Of a stretch of DNA of 64,000 nucleotides, positions 46,820 to 55,586 are shown piece after piece. The DNA is from Promethearchaeota archaeon (GTDB lineage Archaea; Asgardarchaeota; Lokiarchaeia; Sigyniarchaeales; SOKP01). The number at the start of each line of letters is the position of its first letter. Within the stretch, counting starts at the first letter, position 1. The translations under genes and the position numbers were made by a program. The stretch spans positions 62,001 to 126,000 of the forward strand of contig JAHPZA010000002.1 of the NCBI GenBank assembly GCA_019058445.1, given 5' to 3'. The notes below the pieces were generated by a model. It was not told the origin of the DNA, did not search any database, and saw only the letters and a program-made list of their open reading frames with translations.

Positions 46820-47935
46820 ATGACAGAATCGGACGTAAAAAAGATTCAGAAGCGAATTTATGCATTAGAACGCGAAAACGAGTTATTACGCCAGGAAATT
46901 GAGAATTTCAAAAAGGCTTTAGACAACTTGAAGAAAAATCCATTGATACTCGGCTCAGTTGAGAGGGTATTAGACGATGGGCGCACGATCGTTTCACACT
47001 CACCTGGAAGTAGAATCCTATTGCCCCCAAATGATCTCGTCAATCCATCTGCGGGCGATTCGGTAACCCTCCACCCCCAGAGTTATCAAATTTTAGAGAT
47101 CCTCTCAAGAAAAATCAGGGGGCATGTAGCAGCCATGGAATTATTAGAAACACCAAAAGAGACGTTTGCTGATATTGGAGGGTTAGATGATCAAATTCAA
47201 GCGATTAGAGAAATCATAGAATTACCATTAGTTCATCCAGATTTATTTGAAAAAATAGGCATAGATCCACCCTCAGGAGCCTTATTAGCCGGTCCCCCTG
47301 GAACGGGAAAGACCTTATTAGCGAAGGCAGTTGCAAATACAACCCATGCGCGATTCATTCATCTAGTGGGATCGGATTTAGTCCAAAAATTTATCGGCGA
47401 AGGGTCCAGAATGGTAAGAGAAGTATTTTCCCTTGCAAAAGAAAACACTCCAGCTATCATTTTTATAGACGAGATAGATGCAATTGCGATTAAGAGAACA
47501 AGCGAAGTATATAAAGGAGACCGTGAGGTACAAAGGACTTTCATGCAATTACTCAGTGAATTAGATGGATTTGCTAATATAGAAGGAATTATGTTTTTAG
47601 CAGCTACCAATAGGGAAGATGTATTAGATCCCGCGATTTTAAGACCCGGAAGGTTTGATCGGATAATTAGGTTTGATATGCCGAATGAAGAAGCTAGGTT
47701 AATGATTCTTAAAATTCACACGAGGAAACTGAACATAGATAATAATATTAATTTAAAAGATTTTGCGAAAAGAACCGAAAATTTTAGCGGGGCTCATATT
47801 AAGGCATTATGCACTGAGGCGGGCATGAGATGTCTAAGGGAGCGAAAAACGAAGATAACTCAGAATCATTTTGAGAAAGCATTATTAGAGATTATGGATA
47901 AAGAACATACTGTCAAGGAATATATTTATTCTTAA
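46820..47935 (+). CDS. pan: Proteasome-activating nucleotidase
   Basis: 371 residues in the order of PAN: an N-terminal coiled coil ([20 protein letters not shown]), OB domain ([16 protein letters not shown]), and an AAA+ module with Walker [16 protein letters not shown] near residue 160, Walker [11 protein letters not shown] and second-region-of-homology arginines ([12 protein letters not shown]). The last three residues IYS fit the HbYX motif that docks into and opens the 20S proteasome. It unfolds proteins for proteasomal degradation. No proteasome subunit genes are in the window. Confidence 0.93.
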   Translation: MTESDVKKIQKRIYALERENELLRQEIENFKKALDNLKKNPLILGSVERVLDDGRTIVSHSPGSRILLPPNDLVNPSAGDSVTLHPQSYQILEILSRKIRGHVAAMELLETPKETFADIGGLDDQIQAIREIIELPLVHPDLFEKIGIDPPSGALLAGPPGTGKTLLAKAVANTTHARFIHLVGSDLVQKFIGEGSRMVREVFSLAKENTPAIIFIDEIDAIAIKRTSEVYKGDREVQRTFMQLLSELDGFANIEGIMFLAATNREDVLDPAILRPGRFDRIIRFDMPNEEARLMILKIHTRKLNIDNNINLKDFAKRTENFSGAHIKALCTEAGMRCLRERKTKITQNHFEKALLEIMDKEHTVKEYIYS

Positions 47936-48051
47936 GTGTTCTTCCTTTAACTATTTGGTAATATTAATATACGTAGCTTTAAATTTATTATATAAAGTAT
48001 AAATAACTGAATTCAATTTCTAGTTTTTAAGAATCGAGATTAGATTAATCT

Positions 48052-49497
48052 ATGGAACTAAATCCCACATATATTAAAGAGAATTTACACAAAATCGGGA
48101 TAAAAGAAGCGTCTGCTTTACTTAAAGAGTGGATAATTAGTTCGAATATTCTTGAATTGAGAAAAGATGCCTTAGAGCTCTTTGGTTCACTCGATGATGG
48201 AAAAAATTTTAAATTTCTTGAGCAGGTATTTCTTTCTGATGAAGATCTGGAAATTAGATTAATAGCAGGAAAAATTTTGGAACATAATTATATGAATCAT
48301 AAGAAATTAATCCCGCTTCTGGAATATTCATTAAAAAAAATTAAAGAGTTTGAACAAAAGTTCCTTGTTGTAGAATTTTTAAACCGAATTGATACGAGTG
48401 CTTCAAGAAAAATTCTTAAAAATTTTCTCAAAACCTATATTAAAGAAAAATTGGGTCGTAAACTACAAGAATTTCCAGAAGAAATTTTCACAAAAGATTA
48501 TCAATTTGCATTACCATCCCAAATCTTAGATATTTGTTTTAACCTAATTTTATATGACTTTTATACCTATGAATGTAGGTATAATATCTCCTTAAGAAAG
48601 GGATTAATCATTCTTTTAAACTGTGAGGGTGCAAATTTAAACAGTATAAAAGAAATAGCTGCTTTGCATCGTCTTTCACATTTAGAACATCTCTTACTTC
48701 ATAGGAATAATATTGAAAAGATCAATGGGTTAGACGATTTAAAAAAGTTAAAGGTTCTGGATTTATCAAACAATACAATTGAGACCATAGAAAATCTTGA
48801 AGGATTACCATTTTTAGAAGAATTAAATCTCTCACAAAATAAAATAGAGACCATAGCAAACTTAAATTCTCTAAAAGATTTGAAAAAATTGAATCTTGCA
48901 TCGAACTTAATCACTGAAATTAAAGGATTGGAGAGTTTAAGGAGTTTAGAAGATTTAAATCTTAATAAGAATAAGATAATGGAAATAAAAAATATTAGTC
49001 ATCTTCTTAATTTAAAAAGATTAAGCATATCATTTAATCAAATTACCTCTATATCTCAAATTGGTGCGTTAGAGAACTTAATTTGGCTAAATCTTAATGA
49101 TAACAAAATATCTCAAATACACGGATTAGATGGTATGCATAATTTAAAAGTACTTAATTTGACAAATAATTTGATAACAAAGATAGAGAACTTAGAAAAT
49201 TTGGAAAATCTAGAAAGATTGGAACTCTCGAATAATAAAATCCAAGAGATTAGAGGGTTGGAAAGTTTATTAAAACTCAATTCATTATATCTTAATGATA
49301 ATAAGATAAAAATTATGGAAGGCATTGATTATTTAGATAATTTAATCATTCTTAATATAGAAAATAATCAAATATCTGAATATAATGATACTTACAAAGA
49401 AAAATTGAAAAAATTATATTATATCTATTTGTCTGGGAACCCTCTCACTCCAAAAAGCTGGATATGCTATAAAAAGCATATGACCAGATATCCCTAA
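48052..49497 (+). CDS. SDS22-like leucine-rich repeat protein
   Basis: 481 residues. The N-terminal 150 are helical (KEWIISSNILELRKDALELFG, HEAT-like pairs). From about residue 205, ten to eleven repeats of 22 residues follow (LKVLDLSNNTIETIENLEGL, LEDLNLNKNKIMEIKNISHL) of the SDS22 type, and a cap (YYIYLSGNPLTPKSW). This architecture serves protein binding. In eukaryotes SDS22 regulates PP1; the phosphatase at 15910-16812 is of that type, but there is no direct evidence for a pair. It is separated from pan by 116 bases and may share its promoter region. Confidence 0.82.
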   Translation: MELNPTYIKENLHKIGIKEASALLKEWIISSNILELRKDALELFGSLDDGKNFKFLEQVFLSDEDLEIRLIAGKILEHNYMNHKKLIPLLEYSLKKIKEFEQKFLVVEFLNRIDTSASRKILKNFLKTYIKEKLGRKLQEFPEEIFTKDYQFALPSQILDICFNLILYDFYTYECRYNISLRKGLIILLNCEGANLNSIKEIAALHRLSHLEHLLLHRNNIEKINGLDDLKKLKVLDLSNNTIETIENLEGLPFLEELNLSQNKIETIANLNSLKDLKKLNLASNLITEIKGLESLRSLEDLNLNKNKIMEIKNISHLLNLKRLSISFNQITSISQIGALENLIWLNLNDNKISQIHGLDGMHNLKVLNLTNNLITKIENLENLENLERLELSNNKIQEIRGLESLLKLNSLYLNDNKIKIMEGIDYLDNLIILNIENNQISEYNDTYKEKLKKLYYIYLSGNPLTPKSWICYKKHMTRYP

Positions 49498-49596
49498 AGA
49501 GTATTTTTAAATAATGAGATTTTAGGTAGTGAATTGATTTTTATAATCTAAATTATATTTATATTTCAACAAGCTCAAACAATATATCAAAGAACT

Positions 49597-50430
49597 ATGA
49601 CTCAAGATAATAAAATCACTATGTTTCAACCTCGGTTAATAAAGGAAGATGACATGTATGGTAAAATTGAGGGATATACATTAAATTTAATCAGACCCAA
49701 TATTTATCAATTTGCCTCAAAAGGTGCAGGGTGCCATATTTATCTTATAATAGGTGAGGAATTAAATGTTCTGATAGATACGGGGATTATTTCGAAGTTC
49801 AATAGTTTTAATTATTTGCTTACTACTGAAGTTGGATTACGCGTCGAGGACATTAATCTTGTTATCAATACTCATGAACATTTTGACCACATAAGTTCAA
49901 ATGCCTATTTCCATTGTGCAATTGCTGCACATCGACTGGCAGCTACGAAGATTCAACACACAGATGAATTAATTACAAAAGGAAAAAAATGGGGAATCGA
50001 CTTAACAGATTTAAAAGTAAATATTTGGCTTGAAGAGGGGAATATTATTGATTTAGGCAACGTATTTTTAAAAATAATTGCTACTCCTGGGCATACCTCG
50101 GGGTGCATTTGTGTTTATGATCCCTATAAACACTATATTTTTACCGGAGATACCTTATTCCAAGGATCATCGACGAATGTGTATGAATCTGGCTCCATAT
50201 CGGAATATATTAACTCATTACAACTATTAAATACTTTAAAAATTAGAAGTTTTTACCCAGGACATGGCAATTGGGTAATGGGATTTGATGACGTTAATAA
50301 AGAAATTGAAGATTCAATCCAAAACGCTAAAAAAGAACTTCAAGCTTTTATAGATAAAGTCAAAAGTAAATCTCTTGAATATGCGAGGCCACCTCCCTCT
50401 CTCTATAAAAGAGAGGAAGAAGATTTATAA
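49597..50430 (+). CDS. Metallo-beta-lactamase-fold hydrolase
   Basis: 277 residues with the MBL metal ligands in order: NTHEHFDHISS (HxHxDH), TPGHTSGC (His), FTGDTLF (bridging Asp) and FYPGHGNW (last His). Function ranges from thioester hydrolases (glyoxalase II) to lactonases. It is tail to tail with the small GTPase gene, with five bases between stops. Confidence 0.85.
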   Translation: MTQDNKITMFQPRLIKEDDMYGKIEGYTLNLIRPNIYQFASKGAGCHIYLIIGEELNVLIDTGIISKFNSFNYLLTTEVGLRVEDINLVINTHEHFDHISSNAYFHCAIAAHRLAATKIQHTDELITKGKKWGIDLTDLKVNIWLEEGNIIDLGNVFLKIIATPGHTSGCICVYDPYKHYIFTGDTLFQGSSTNVYESGSISEYINSLQLLNTLKIRSFYPGHGNWVMGFDDVNKEIEDSIQNAKKELQAFIDKVKSKSLEYARPPPSLYKREEEDL

Positions 50431-50435
50431 TCATT

Positions 50436-51047
50436 CTATAATGGGACCGGTTCGAGTTCAGATTTAGCTCCACAATAATTACAGAATTTTAAATTCTTAA
50501 TATAAAATTCTTGACAGTTTTTACAATATTGAAGATTTTGTTTAATTATTTCCTTAGATACTTTTAAAAAAGCTTTTTCAACATTCTCACCGGTTTTTGA
50601 TGATGTTTCAAGCGGATCCCCTAAACAATCAAATTTCTGGCTTGCCTTTTTAGCTTCTTCGACAGATATTACTCTCTGATCTTCCAAATCAATTTTTGTA
50701 CCAATTAAAATCTTAATTACTTTTTCTATCGCATTTTTATCAATAATCTTAACCCAATTTTTAACATCATTTAAGGATTCTTTATCAGTTATATCGTACA
50801 AAATAAGTGCTGCTGAGGCACCATTGCAGTAAGAAGGAAATAGTGTTCTATATTTCTCTTCTCCACCAAAATCCCAGATATGTAATTCAATACTTATATT
50901 ATCATTTACTTTGACTTTTTTTCGTTTAAAAGCGACGCCTATGGTTGACATGGTTTTTTCGTGAAATACATTATCACAGAATCGAGCGATTAATGAGCTT
51001 TTGCCAACGTCTTTTGATCCAGCAAGAACAATTTTATATTTTAACAT
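50436..51047 (-). CDS. Ras/Rab-like small GTPase with C-terminal zinc ribbon
   Basis: 203 residues. G1 GSKDVGKSS, switch I MSTIGVAFKRKK, G3 WDFGGEEKYRT, G4 GTKID and G5 ETSSKTG form a complete small GTPase. The Ras Gln61 position is Glu (DFGGE), which would alter GTP hydrolysis. In place of a prenylation tail, the C-terminus has a zinc ribbon, CKNCQEFY and CNYCGAK. It is a paralogue of the protein at 58362-58952. Such domain combination is a sign of the expanded Asgard GTPase families; its effector is unknown. Confidence 0.92.
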   Translation of the reverse strand: MLKYKIVLAGSKDVGKSSLIARFCDNVFHEKTMSTIGVAFKRKKVKVNDNISIELHIWDFGGEEKYRTLFPSYCNGASAALILYDITDKESLNDVKNWVKIIDKNAIEKVIKILIGTKIDLEDQRVISVEEAKKASQKFDCLGDPLETSSKTGENVEKAFLKVSKEIIKQNLQYCKNCQEFYIKNLKFCNYCGAKSELEPVPL

Positions 51048-51206
51048 TTCTAAAGATATTCTTATTTTAAGTTAATTAGAGACGATAATTGTATAAAAAC
51101 TTTTCATAATAAAAAAATGGCAAATTTTCTGGTTAAAATTTAAATCTTCAAATGAAAATCATAACATTTTTGTAAAAATAGCTTTCTTATAAATTCTTAA
51201 ACTCTT

Positions 51207-51773
51207 TCAAGGATTGTTTCGTAAATATTCCTCTATAAACAATTCCATGACTACTTCGTCATAATAAACAGCATCCATATAGAACTGTTTTTTCCTCACT
51301 CCAACCACTCTAAAGCCCATCTTTTCATAAAGATGGAGAGCACGCTCGTTGTTCGAAAAGCAGCTCAATATTATTTTTTCTTTATTATTTAGTTTGTTAG
51401 ATTCTCTAATCGCAATATCAATTAAATTTCTTCCAACACCCATATCCCGATATTTTTCCGAAACAATGATTCCAAGACTACCTACATGTGTTGCAGCTTC
51501 CCATTCTAAGTTTGAAATCTCGCATTGTCCGATAATATCGTAAGGTGGTTTATGATTAGTGATTTCGGCAACGATGCAAACTTCGTGTTCTCGTTTAATG
51601 TTATCATACCATGAATTTTTTTCAATTTCAGTTTTGACAGGGGTAAACACTGGAAGATAGGTTCCCTCTTCTAATACGTTATTAAAATTCCTCCATATGC
51701 CATCTATATCGGATTTTTTGACATGTCTTAAAATTACTGTTTCTTCTGTGTCAATCTTTAGCACTTTTTTCAT
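51207..51773 (-). CDS. GNAT-family N-acetyltransferase
   Basis: 188 residues. The acetyl-CoA-binding core is VGSLGIIVSEKYRDMGVGRNLIDIA with R-x-x-G-V-G, and the late motif ALHLYEKMGFRVVGVRKKQF; this is close to the RimI/PhnO-like group that acetylates amino acids, polyamines or protein N-termini. The gene is upstream of the GTPase on the same strand and divergent from the winged-helix gene at 51832. Confidence 0.85.
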   Translation of the reverse strand: MKKVLKIDTEETVILRHVKKSDIDGIWRNFNNVLEEGTYLPVFTPVKTEIEKNSWYDNIKREHEVCIVAEITNHKPPYDIIGQCEISNLEWEAATHVGSLGIIVSEKYRDMGVGRNLIDIAIRESNKLNNKEKIILSCFSNNERALHLYEKMGFRVVGVRKKQFYMDAVYYDEVVMELFIEEYLRNNP

Positions 51774-51831
51774 TATTTTATTTATAGTTTTACAATTAAA
51801 AATATATATTTCTAAAATTTATTGTATTATT

Positions 51832-52269
51832 ATGGAGAACGAAAAAGATGATACGTCTAATAACGATAAAGAAGATTTAGCCGATGTTTTTAAAAAAGTT
51901 GGTCAAGACAAGGAAAAAGCAGTTGCTAAAGATTTAGTTCAATTAAAACATGTGGATACTAAAAAGCAAGAAGTCAGTCAAGAAACGAAAAAACTTGCGG
52001 ACGCTTTAAAGCAACAAGAAGAGGAGGAAAAACTTTCTAATGATGAAATCACTATTCTCGAGTCATTTATCGGGAAACGATTATTCCTTAGAAGAATCGC
52101 AATAGTTGTGAATCAAAGTAGAATTCCCTTAGGGATTGAACCATTTAAAAAAGAGGATTTAGAAAAATTGCTCGACCGTTTAATTCATTATGATTATATA
52201 GATTATGATATTATTAATGACGAGAGGGTTTATTTTCTAACAGAAAAGGGAAAAGAACATATTCAATGA
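51832..52269 (+). CDS. Acidic protein with winged-helix-like C-terminus
   Basis: 145 residues from ATG 51832. The frame is open further upstream but those residues (hydrophobic, antisense to the acetyltransferase) are not credible. The N-terminal 70 residues are charged and low-complexity; the rest (LSNDEITILESFIGKRLFLRR to YFLTEKGKEHI) reads as a winged helix. It may be a transcription-related protein. rpoK follows, oriented toward it. Confidence 0.6.
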   Translation: MENEKDDTSNNDKEDLADVFKKVGQDKEKAVAKDLVQLKHVDTKKQEVSQETKKLADALKQQEEEEKLSNDEITILESFIGKRLFLRRIAIVVNQSRIPLGIEPFKKEDLEKLLDRLIHYDYIDYDIINDERVYFLTEKGKEHIQ

Positions 52270-52316
52270 TAAGAAAGAAAAACAAATTTGTGATATTGGA
52301 TTTATATTTACACGCG

Positions 52317-52619
52317 TTAGTCCTTTTTTAGTATGAGACGATTAATAGGAATGTCCATATACTCCCCATCAGGAAGCTCTCGTCGTATTGTGAGAGGTAA
52401 TATTTGAGACTTTAACTCCAATTGTGCTATTTTAATCGGATCAATAACATTCATTGGCTTTTCAACTAATATTGGGGCTCCAAAACTTATTTGTAACGCT
52501 CTCGCACCTACAATCCTAGCCTTTTCATATCGGGTTAAGAAGATTGTGCCAATTTTAACATATTCTTGTACTTCTTTATATTTTTTACGTAATTCTCGAG
52601 ATTCTAAGAAGCTTGACAA
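52317..52619 (-). CDS. rpoK: RNA polymerase subunit K (Rpb6 homologue)
   Basis: 100 residues. The core LTRYEKARIVGARALQISFGAP and PIKIAQLELKSQILPLTIRRELPDG match archaeal RpoK/eukaryotic Rpb6 throughout. Rpb6 supports the RNA polymerase clamp. There is a 25-residue N-terminal extension, short as usual for archaea. The tRNA gene lies upstream on the same strand. Confidence 0.94.
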   Translation of the reverse strand: MSSFLESRELRKKYKEVQEYVKIGTIFLTRYEKARIVGARALQISFGAPILVEKPMNVIDPIKIAQLELKSQILPLTIRRELPDGEYMDIPINRLILKKD

Positions 52620-52736
52620 AGTGATTCAAACCTAAAAATAAGTAGTTAAAAAGTAGAAGAATGGATTTGATTTAACTTTTTTGGTTTTTATTTCAACTTT
52701 GTATTCGAAAATAAGAGAAATGGTCAAAATAATAAA

Positions 52737-52874
52737 TGCGCAAGGGGGGATTTGAACCCCCGACCGTCGAGAGCTATGCTTACATAAGCATCACTTTACA
52801 CGGTGTGAGCGTTTAGCGTTTTCCATATATTTTATGTGAAAAATGTCGTTATAGCCAGGCTAAACCACTCGCGC
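52737..52874 (-). tRNA. tRNA-Val(CAC) with two introns
   Basis: Acceptor arms GCGCGAG (52868-52874) and CTTGCGC (52738-52744) pair fully; the D-arm GTTTAGCCTGGCTATAAC and the T-arm GGGGG-TTCAAAT-CCCCC are clear. Discriminator A is at 52737. The 85 bases between them give a normal anticodon arm only if two segments are removed: intron 1 (52812-52843, at position 29/30, plus or minus one base) and intron 2 (52766-52796, in the variable loop). The mature arm is then ACACG-CTCACAC-CGTGT, five pairs, anticodon CAC (52805-52807), variable loop AGGTC. Isotype Val is inferred from this folding; gene end positions are certain. Confidence 0.8.
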
Positions 52875-53111
52875 TTGCAAGATATATTTTACAATGAGCC
52901 ATGAGAATTAAATCTTTCAGATTTCTTTTTTTAAAATAAAGGAGGGTGATAATGAATTATTAAATTATTATTAAAAATTTTTAAGAATTTAAGAATTTTT
53001 TAAGTATTTTGTAGACTCCGCTAATTTATATAATATCTTTAAGTTAATTAATCAATGGTGTTAAAAGAAAGTTTATTTTCGGTGATTTAAGTTTTAAAAA
53101 CAAAGGAATAT
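52875..53111. other. Intergenic, no gene seen
   Basis: AT-rich spacer between the tRNA and hef. The tRNA promoter should be at its left end and the hef promoter at its right. I see no repeats or frames. Confidence 0.4.
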
Positions 53112-55457
53112 ATATCCCATCCATTAGTCAAAAAGGATTTGGTACTCAGAAGAGAATACCAAGAGAATATTTTTATAAGTTGCTTAAAGCACAATTGTTT
53201 AGTGGTTATTCCCACGGGACTCGGGAAAACAATAATTGGATTAATGCTTGCAGTACATAGATTAACAGAGATACCTGAATCTAAAGTTATTTTTTTAGCT
53301 CCTACAAAACCGTTAGTAGAACAGCATTATCACTCATTTTTAGACCTTACTACGATATCCCACGAATCGTTGAAATGTATTACAGGCGCAACACAACCAG
53401 GGAAGAGAAAACTATTATGGGATGATTTAACCATCGCTTTCATGACACCTCAGGTACTCCAAAATGACATCATCTCAAAAACCTATTCGATACACGATGT
53501 ATCATTAATTATTTTCGATGAATGTCATAGAGCAGTGGGAGATTATGCTTATTGTTTTATTGCCAAAAAATATATGGATGACTCAAAATGCCCTCAGATA
53601 TTAGGGCTTACAGCCAGTCCAGGTTCAACGAAAGAGAAGATTAACGAGATTAAAGAAAATTTATTTATTGATCACGTTGAAATAAGAACAGAAAAGGATT
53701 CAGACGTAAAGCCTTATATTCATAATGTGGATAATGAATGGATAAAGATTAAGCTTCCAAGTGAATTTTTAGAAATCAAGAATATTTTAACTGAAAAATT
53801 AAAAGATGGGTATAAATGGTTAAAACAAAATGACTTACTTGATTCTTATGATGTGAACAAAATCACTCGTAAGGATATTTTAAAATTAAATAATCAAATA
53901 AATAAAAGAATTTCATACGCACGAGATGACAATGAAAAGTTTCAAATGTTTACTGCTAAAAAATTGGCTGCTAATGCCATTAGATTATCCCATATGTCTG
54001 AATTAATAGAAACTCAAGGCGTTAATGCGCTGAAAGACTATATTGAAAAAAATGAAGAAAAGATAAAGCGAAATACCGCAAATAAATCTTTAAAGGAACT
54101 ATTTTATGATAAGGATTTTAAACGTGTGAAAACCTTAACATTTCATGTTCAATCAAAAGGCATAGTTCACCCTAAATTAGAAAAATTAAAAGAACTTTTG
54201 AGTCAACAGCTAACTGAGAACAAAGATTCTCGAATTCTGGTTTTCTGCCATTTTAGGGATTCAGTGAATAATATTGTGAAAATTTTTAAAGAGGATGATA
54301 TAATAAAAGCTCATAAATTTGTAGGGCAAGCAACTAAAGGTTCAGATAAAGGTTTAACCCAAAAACAGCAGATAAACCTCCTTGAAGACTTTAAAGAAGG
54401 GATTTATAATACCCTAATAGGAACAAGTGTCGCTGAAGAAGGACTTGATATAGCAGAATGTGATTTAGTAGTCTTTTATGATGTTGTACCCAGCGCTATT
54501 CGTTCAATTCAACGTCGCGGTCGTACAGGTAGGAAAAAAGAAGGAAAAGTGTATGTATTGATGGCAGAAGACACTAGAGATGAGGGATATTATTGGGCAG
54601 AAAAAGTAAAAGAAAGAAATATGAAAGAAAGCTTGAGAATGATTAAAAGCGGTGAAAAAAAATCGAATTCAAAGCAACAAAAAAACATATTAAATTATGC
54701 TATACCGGAAAAAAAGGAAAAAATACAAGGTAACCATTTAGACAAAAACGATAATGAGAAGGAAGTAGAGAGGAGTGAAAAATACGATTCAAAATCAATT
54801 AACAAGATTGAGGATGCGAATAAATTCACAATAATATGTGACAACAGAGAAACTGCGTCACCAATAGTTCGAATTCTGTCATTATTAGGAATCAATTTGA
54901 AATTAGAGCAATTGCCTGTGGCTGATTATGTTATATCTGAAAGAGTAGGGATTGAGAGAAAATCTTCACAAGATTTTAACGATTCTATAAAGGATGGTCG
55001 TTTATTTAATGAATTAATTGAATTAAAAAACAATTTTGAGCGATCTATTCTTATTTTAGAGGGTGATCCTTTAGAAAATTCAAATATCAATGAAAATGCT
55101 TTATATGGAGCGATCACGTCTATAATTTTAAATTTAGGGATAACCATCTATAAAACTAAAAATCCAGAAGAGACTGCGACGTTTTTATTCCAAATGGCAA
55201 AAAAAGAGCAATCTGAAAAGACTACTCAAATGAAACTAAGGTTTGAAAAAGCTCCTTTAGATTTATCTCATCTTTTAGAGTTTATCATTGCTGGAATTCC
55301 CGGAGTGAATTATTCAAGAGCAAAAAATTTATTAAATGAATTTAAGACATTACAGCAGATATTTAATTCAGATATTCCTGATTTAACTAATGTTGATAAC
55401 ATTGGCAAAAAAATTGCTCAAGAAATCTATAAGATAAGCAGATATAAATACAAATAA
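53112..55457 (+). CDS. hef: Hef-type helicase/XPF nuclease
   Basis: About 781 residues. The SF2 helicase domain has PTGLGKTIIGL (Walker A), DECHRAVG (DEAH-like box), LGLTASPG, and in the second half TSVAEEGLDI and QRRGRTGR. The XPF nuclease domain contains DNRETASPIV and the catalytic GIERKSSQDF, and a helix-hairpin-helix pair closes the protein. Hef acts on stalled replication forks; FANCM and XPF/MUS81 are its eukaryotic relatives. The ORF has a TTG at 53139, but the typical N-terminus HPLVKKD lies before it; the first possible start is ATA 53112, as the frame is closed by a stop at 53088. Confidence 0.9.
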   Translation: MSHPLVKKDLVLRREYQENIFISCLKHNCLVVIPTGLGKTIIGLMLAVHRLTEIPESKVIFLAPTKPLVEQHYHSFLDLTTISHESLKCITGATQPGKRKLLWDDLTIAFMTPQVLQNDIISKTYSIHDVSLIIFDECHRAVGDYAYCFIAKKYMDDSKCPQILGLTASPGSTKEKINEIKENLFIDHVEIRTEKDSDVKPYIHNVDNEWIKIKLPSEFLEIKNILTEKLKDGYKWLKQNDLLDSYDVNKITRKDILKLNNQINKRISYARDDNEKFQMFTAKKLAANAIRLSHMSELIETQGVNALKDYIEKNEEKIKRNTANKSLKELFYDKDFKRVKTLTFHVQSKGIVHPKLEKLKELLSQQLTENKDSRILVFCHFRDSVNNIVKIFKEDDIIKAHKFVGQATKGSDKGLTQKQQINLLEDFKEGIYNTLIGTSVAEEGLDIAECDLVVFYDVVPSAIRSIQRRGRTGRKKEGKVYVLMAEDTRDEGYYWAEKVKERNMKESLRMIKSGEKKSNSKQQKNILNYAIPEKKEKIQGNHLDKNDNEKEVERSEKYDSKSINKIEDANKFTIICDNRETASPIVRILSLLGINLKLEQLPVADYVISERVGIERKSSQDFNDSIKDGRLFNELIELKNNFERSILILEGDPLENSNINENALYGAITSIILNLGITIYKTKNPEETATFLFQMAKKEQSEKTTQMKLRFEKAPLDLSHLLEFIIAGIPGVNYSRAKNLLNEFKTLQQIFNSDIPDLTNVDNIGKKIAQEIYKISRYKYK

Positions 55458-55586
55458 AACCCTTTGCAATAAATTTTCTGTAATTAATTTTCCCTCAGTT
55501 TTATATACTAATGTTCAATTTACATGAACTATTTTGTATAACAATAAGAATTATATGATTTCTTTCTGATATAATATTGGGATATA

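Noticed and set aside
51697..51831. Upstream extension of the 51832 gene
   Set aside because: The 45 extra residues are antisense to the acetyltransferase and hydrophobic; ATG 51832 lies in a normal leader context.
52737..52874. Reading the tRNA with anticodon TCA (suppressor or selenocysteine type) directly after the D-arm
   Set aside because: It leaves no matching 3' stem, puts a pyrimidine at position 37, and the D-arm is not of the selenocysteine type. Removing two introns gives a perfect Val arm.
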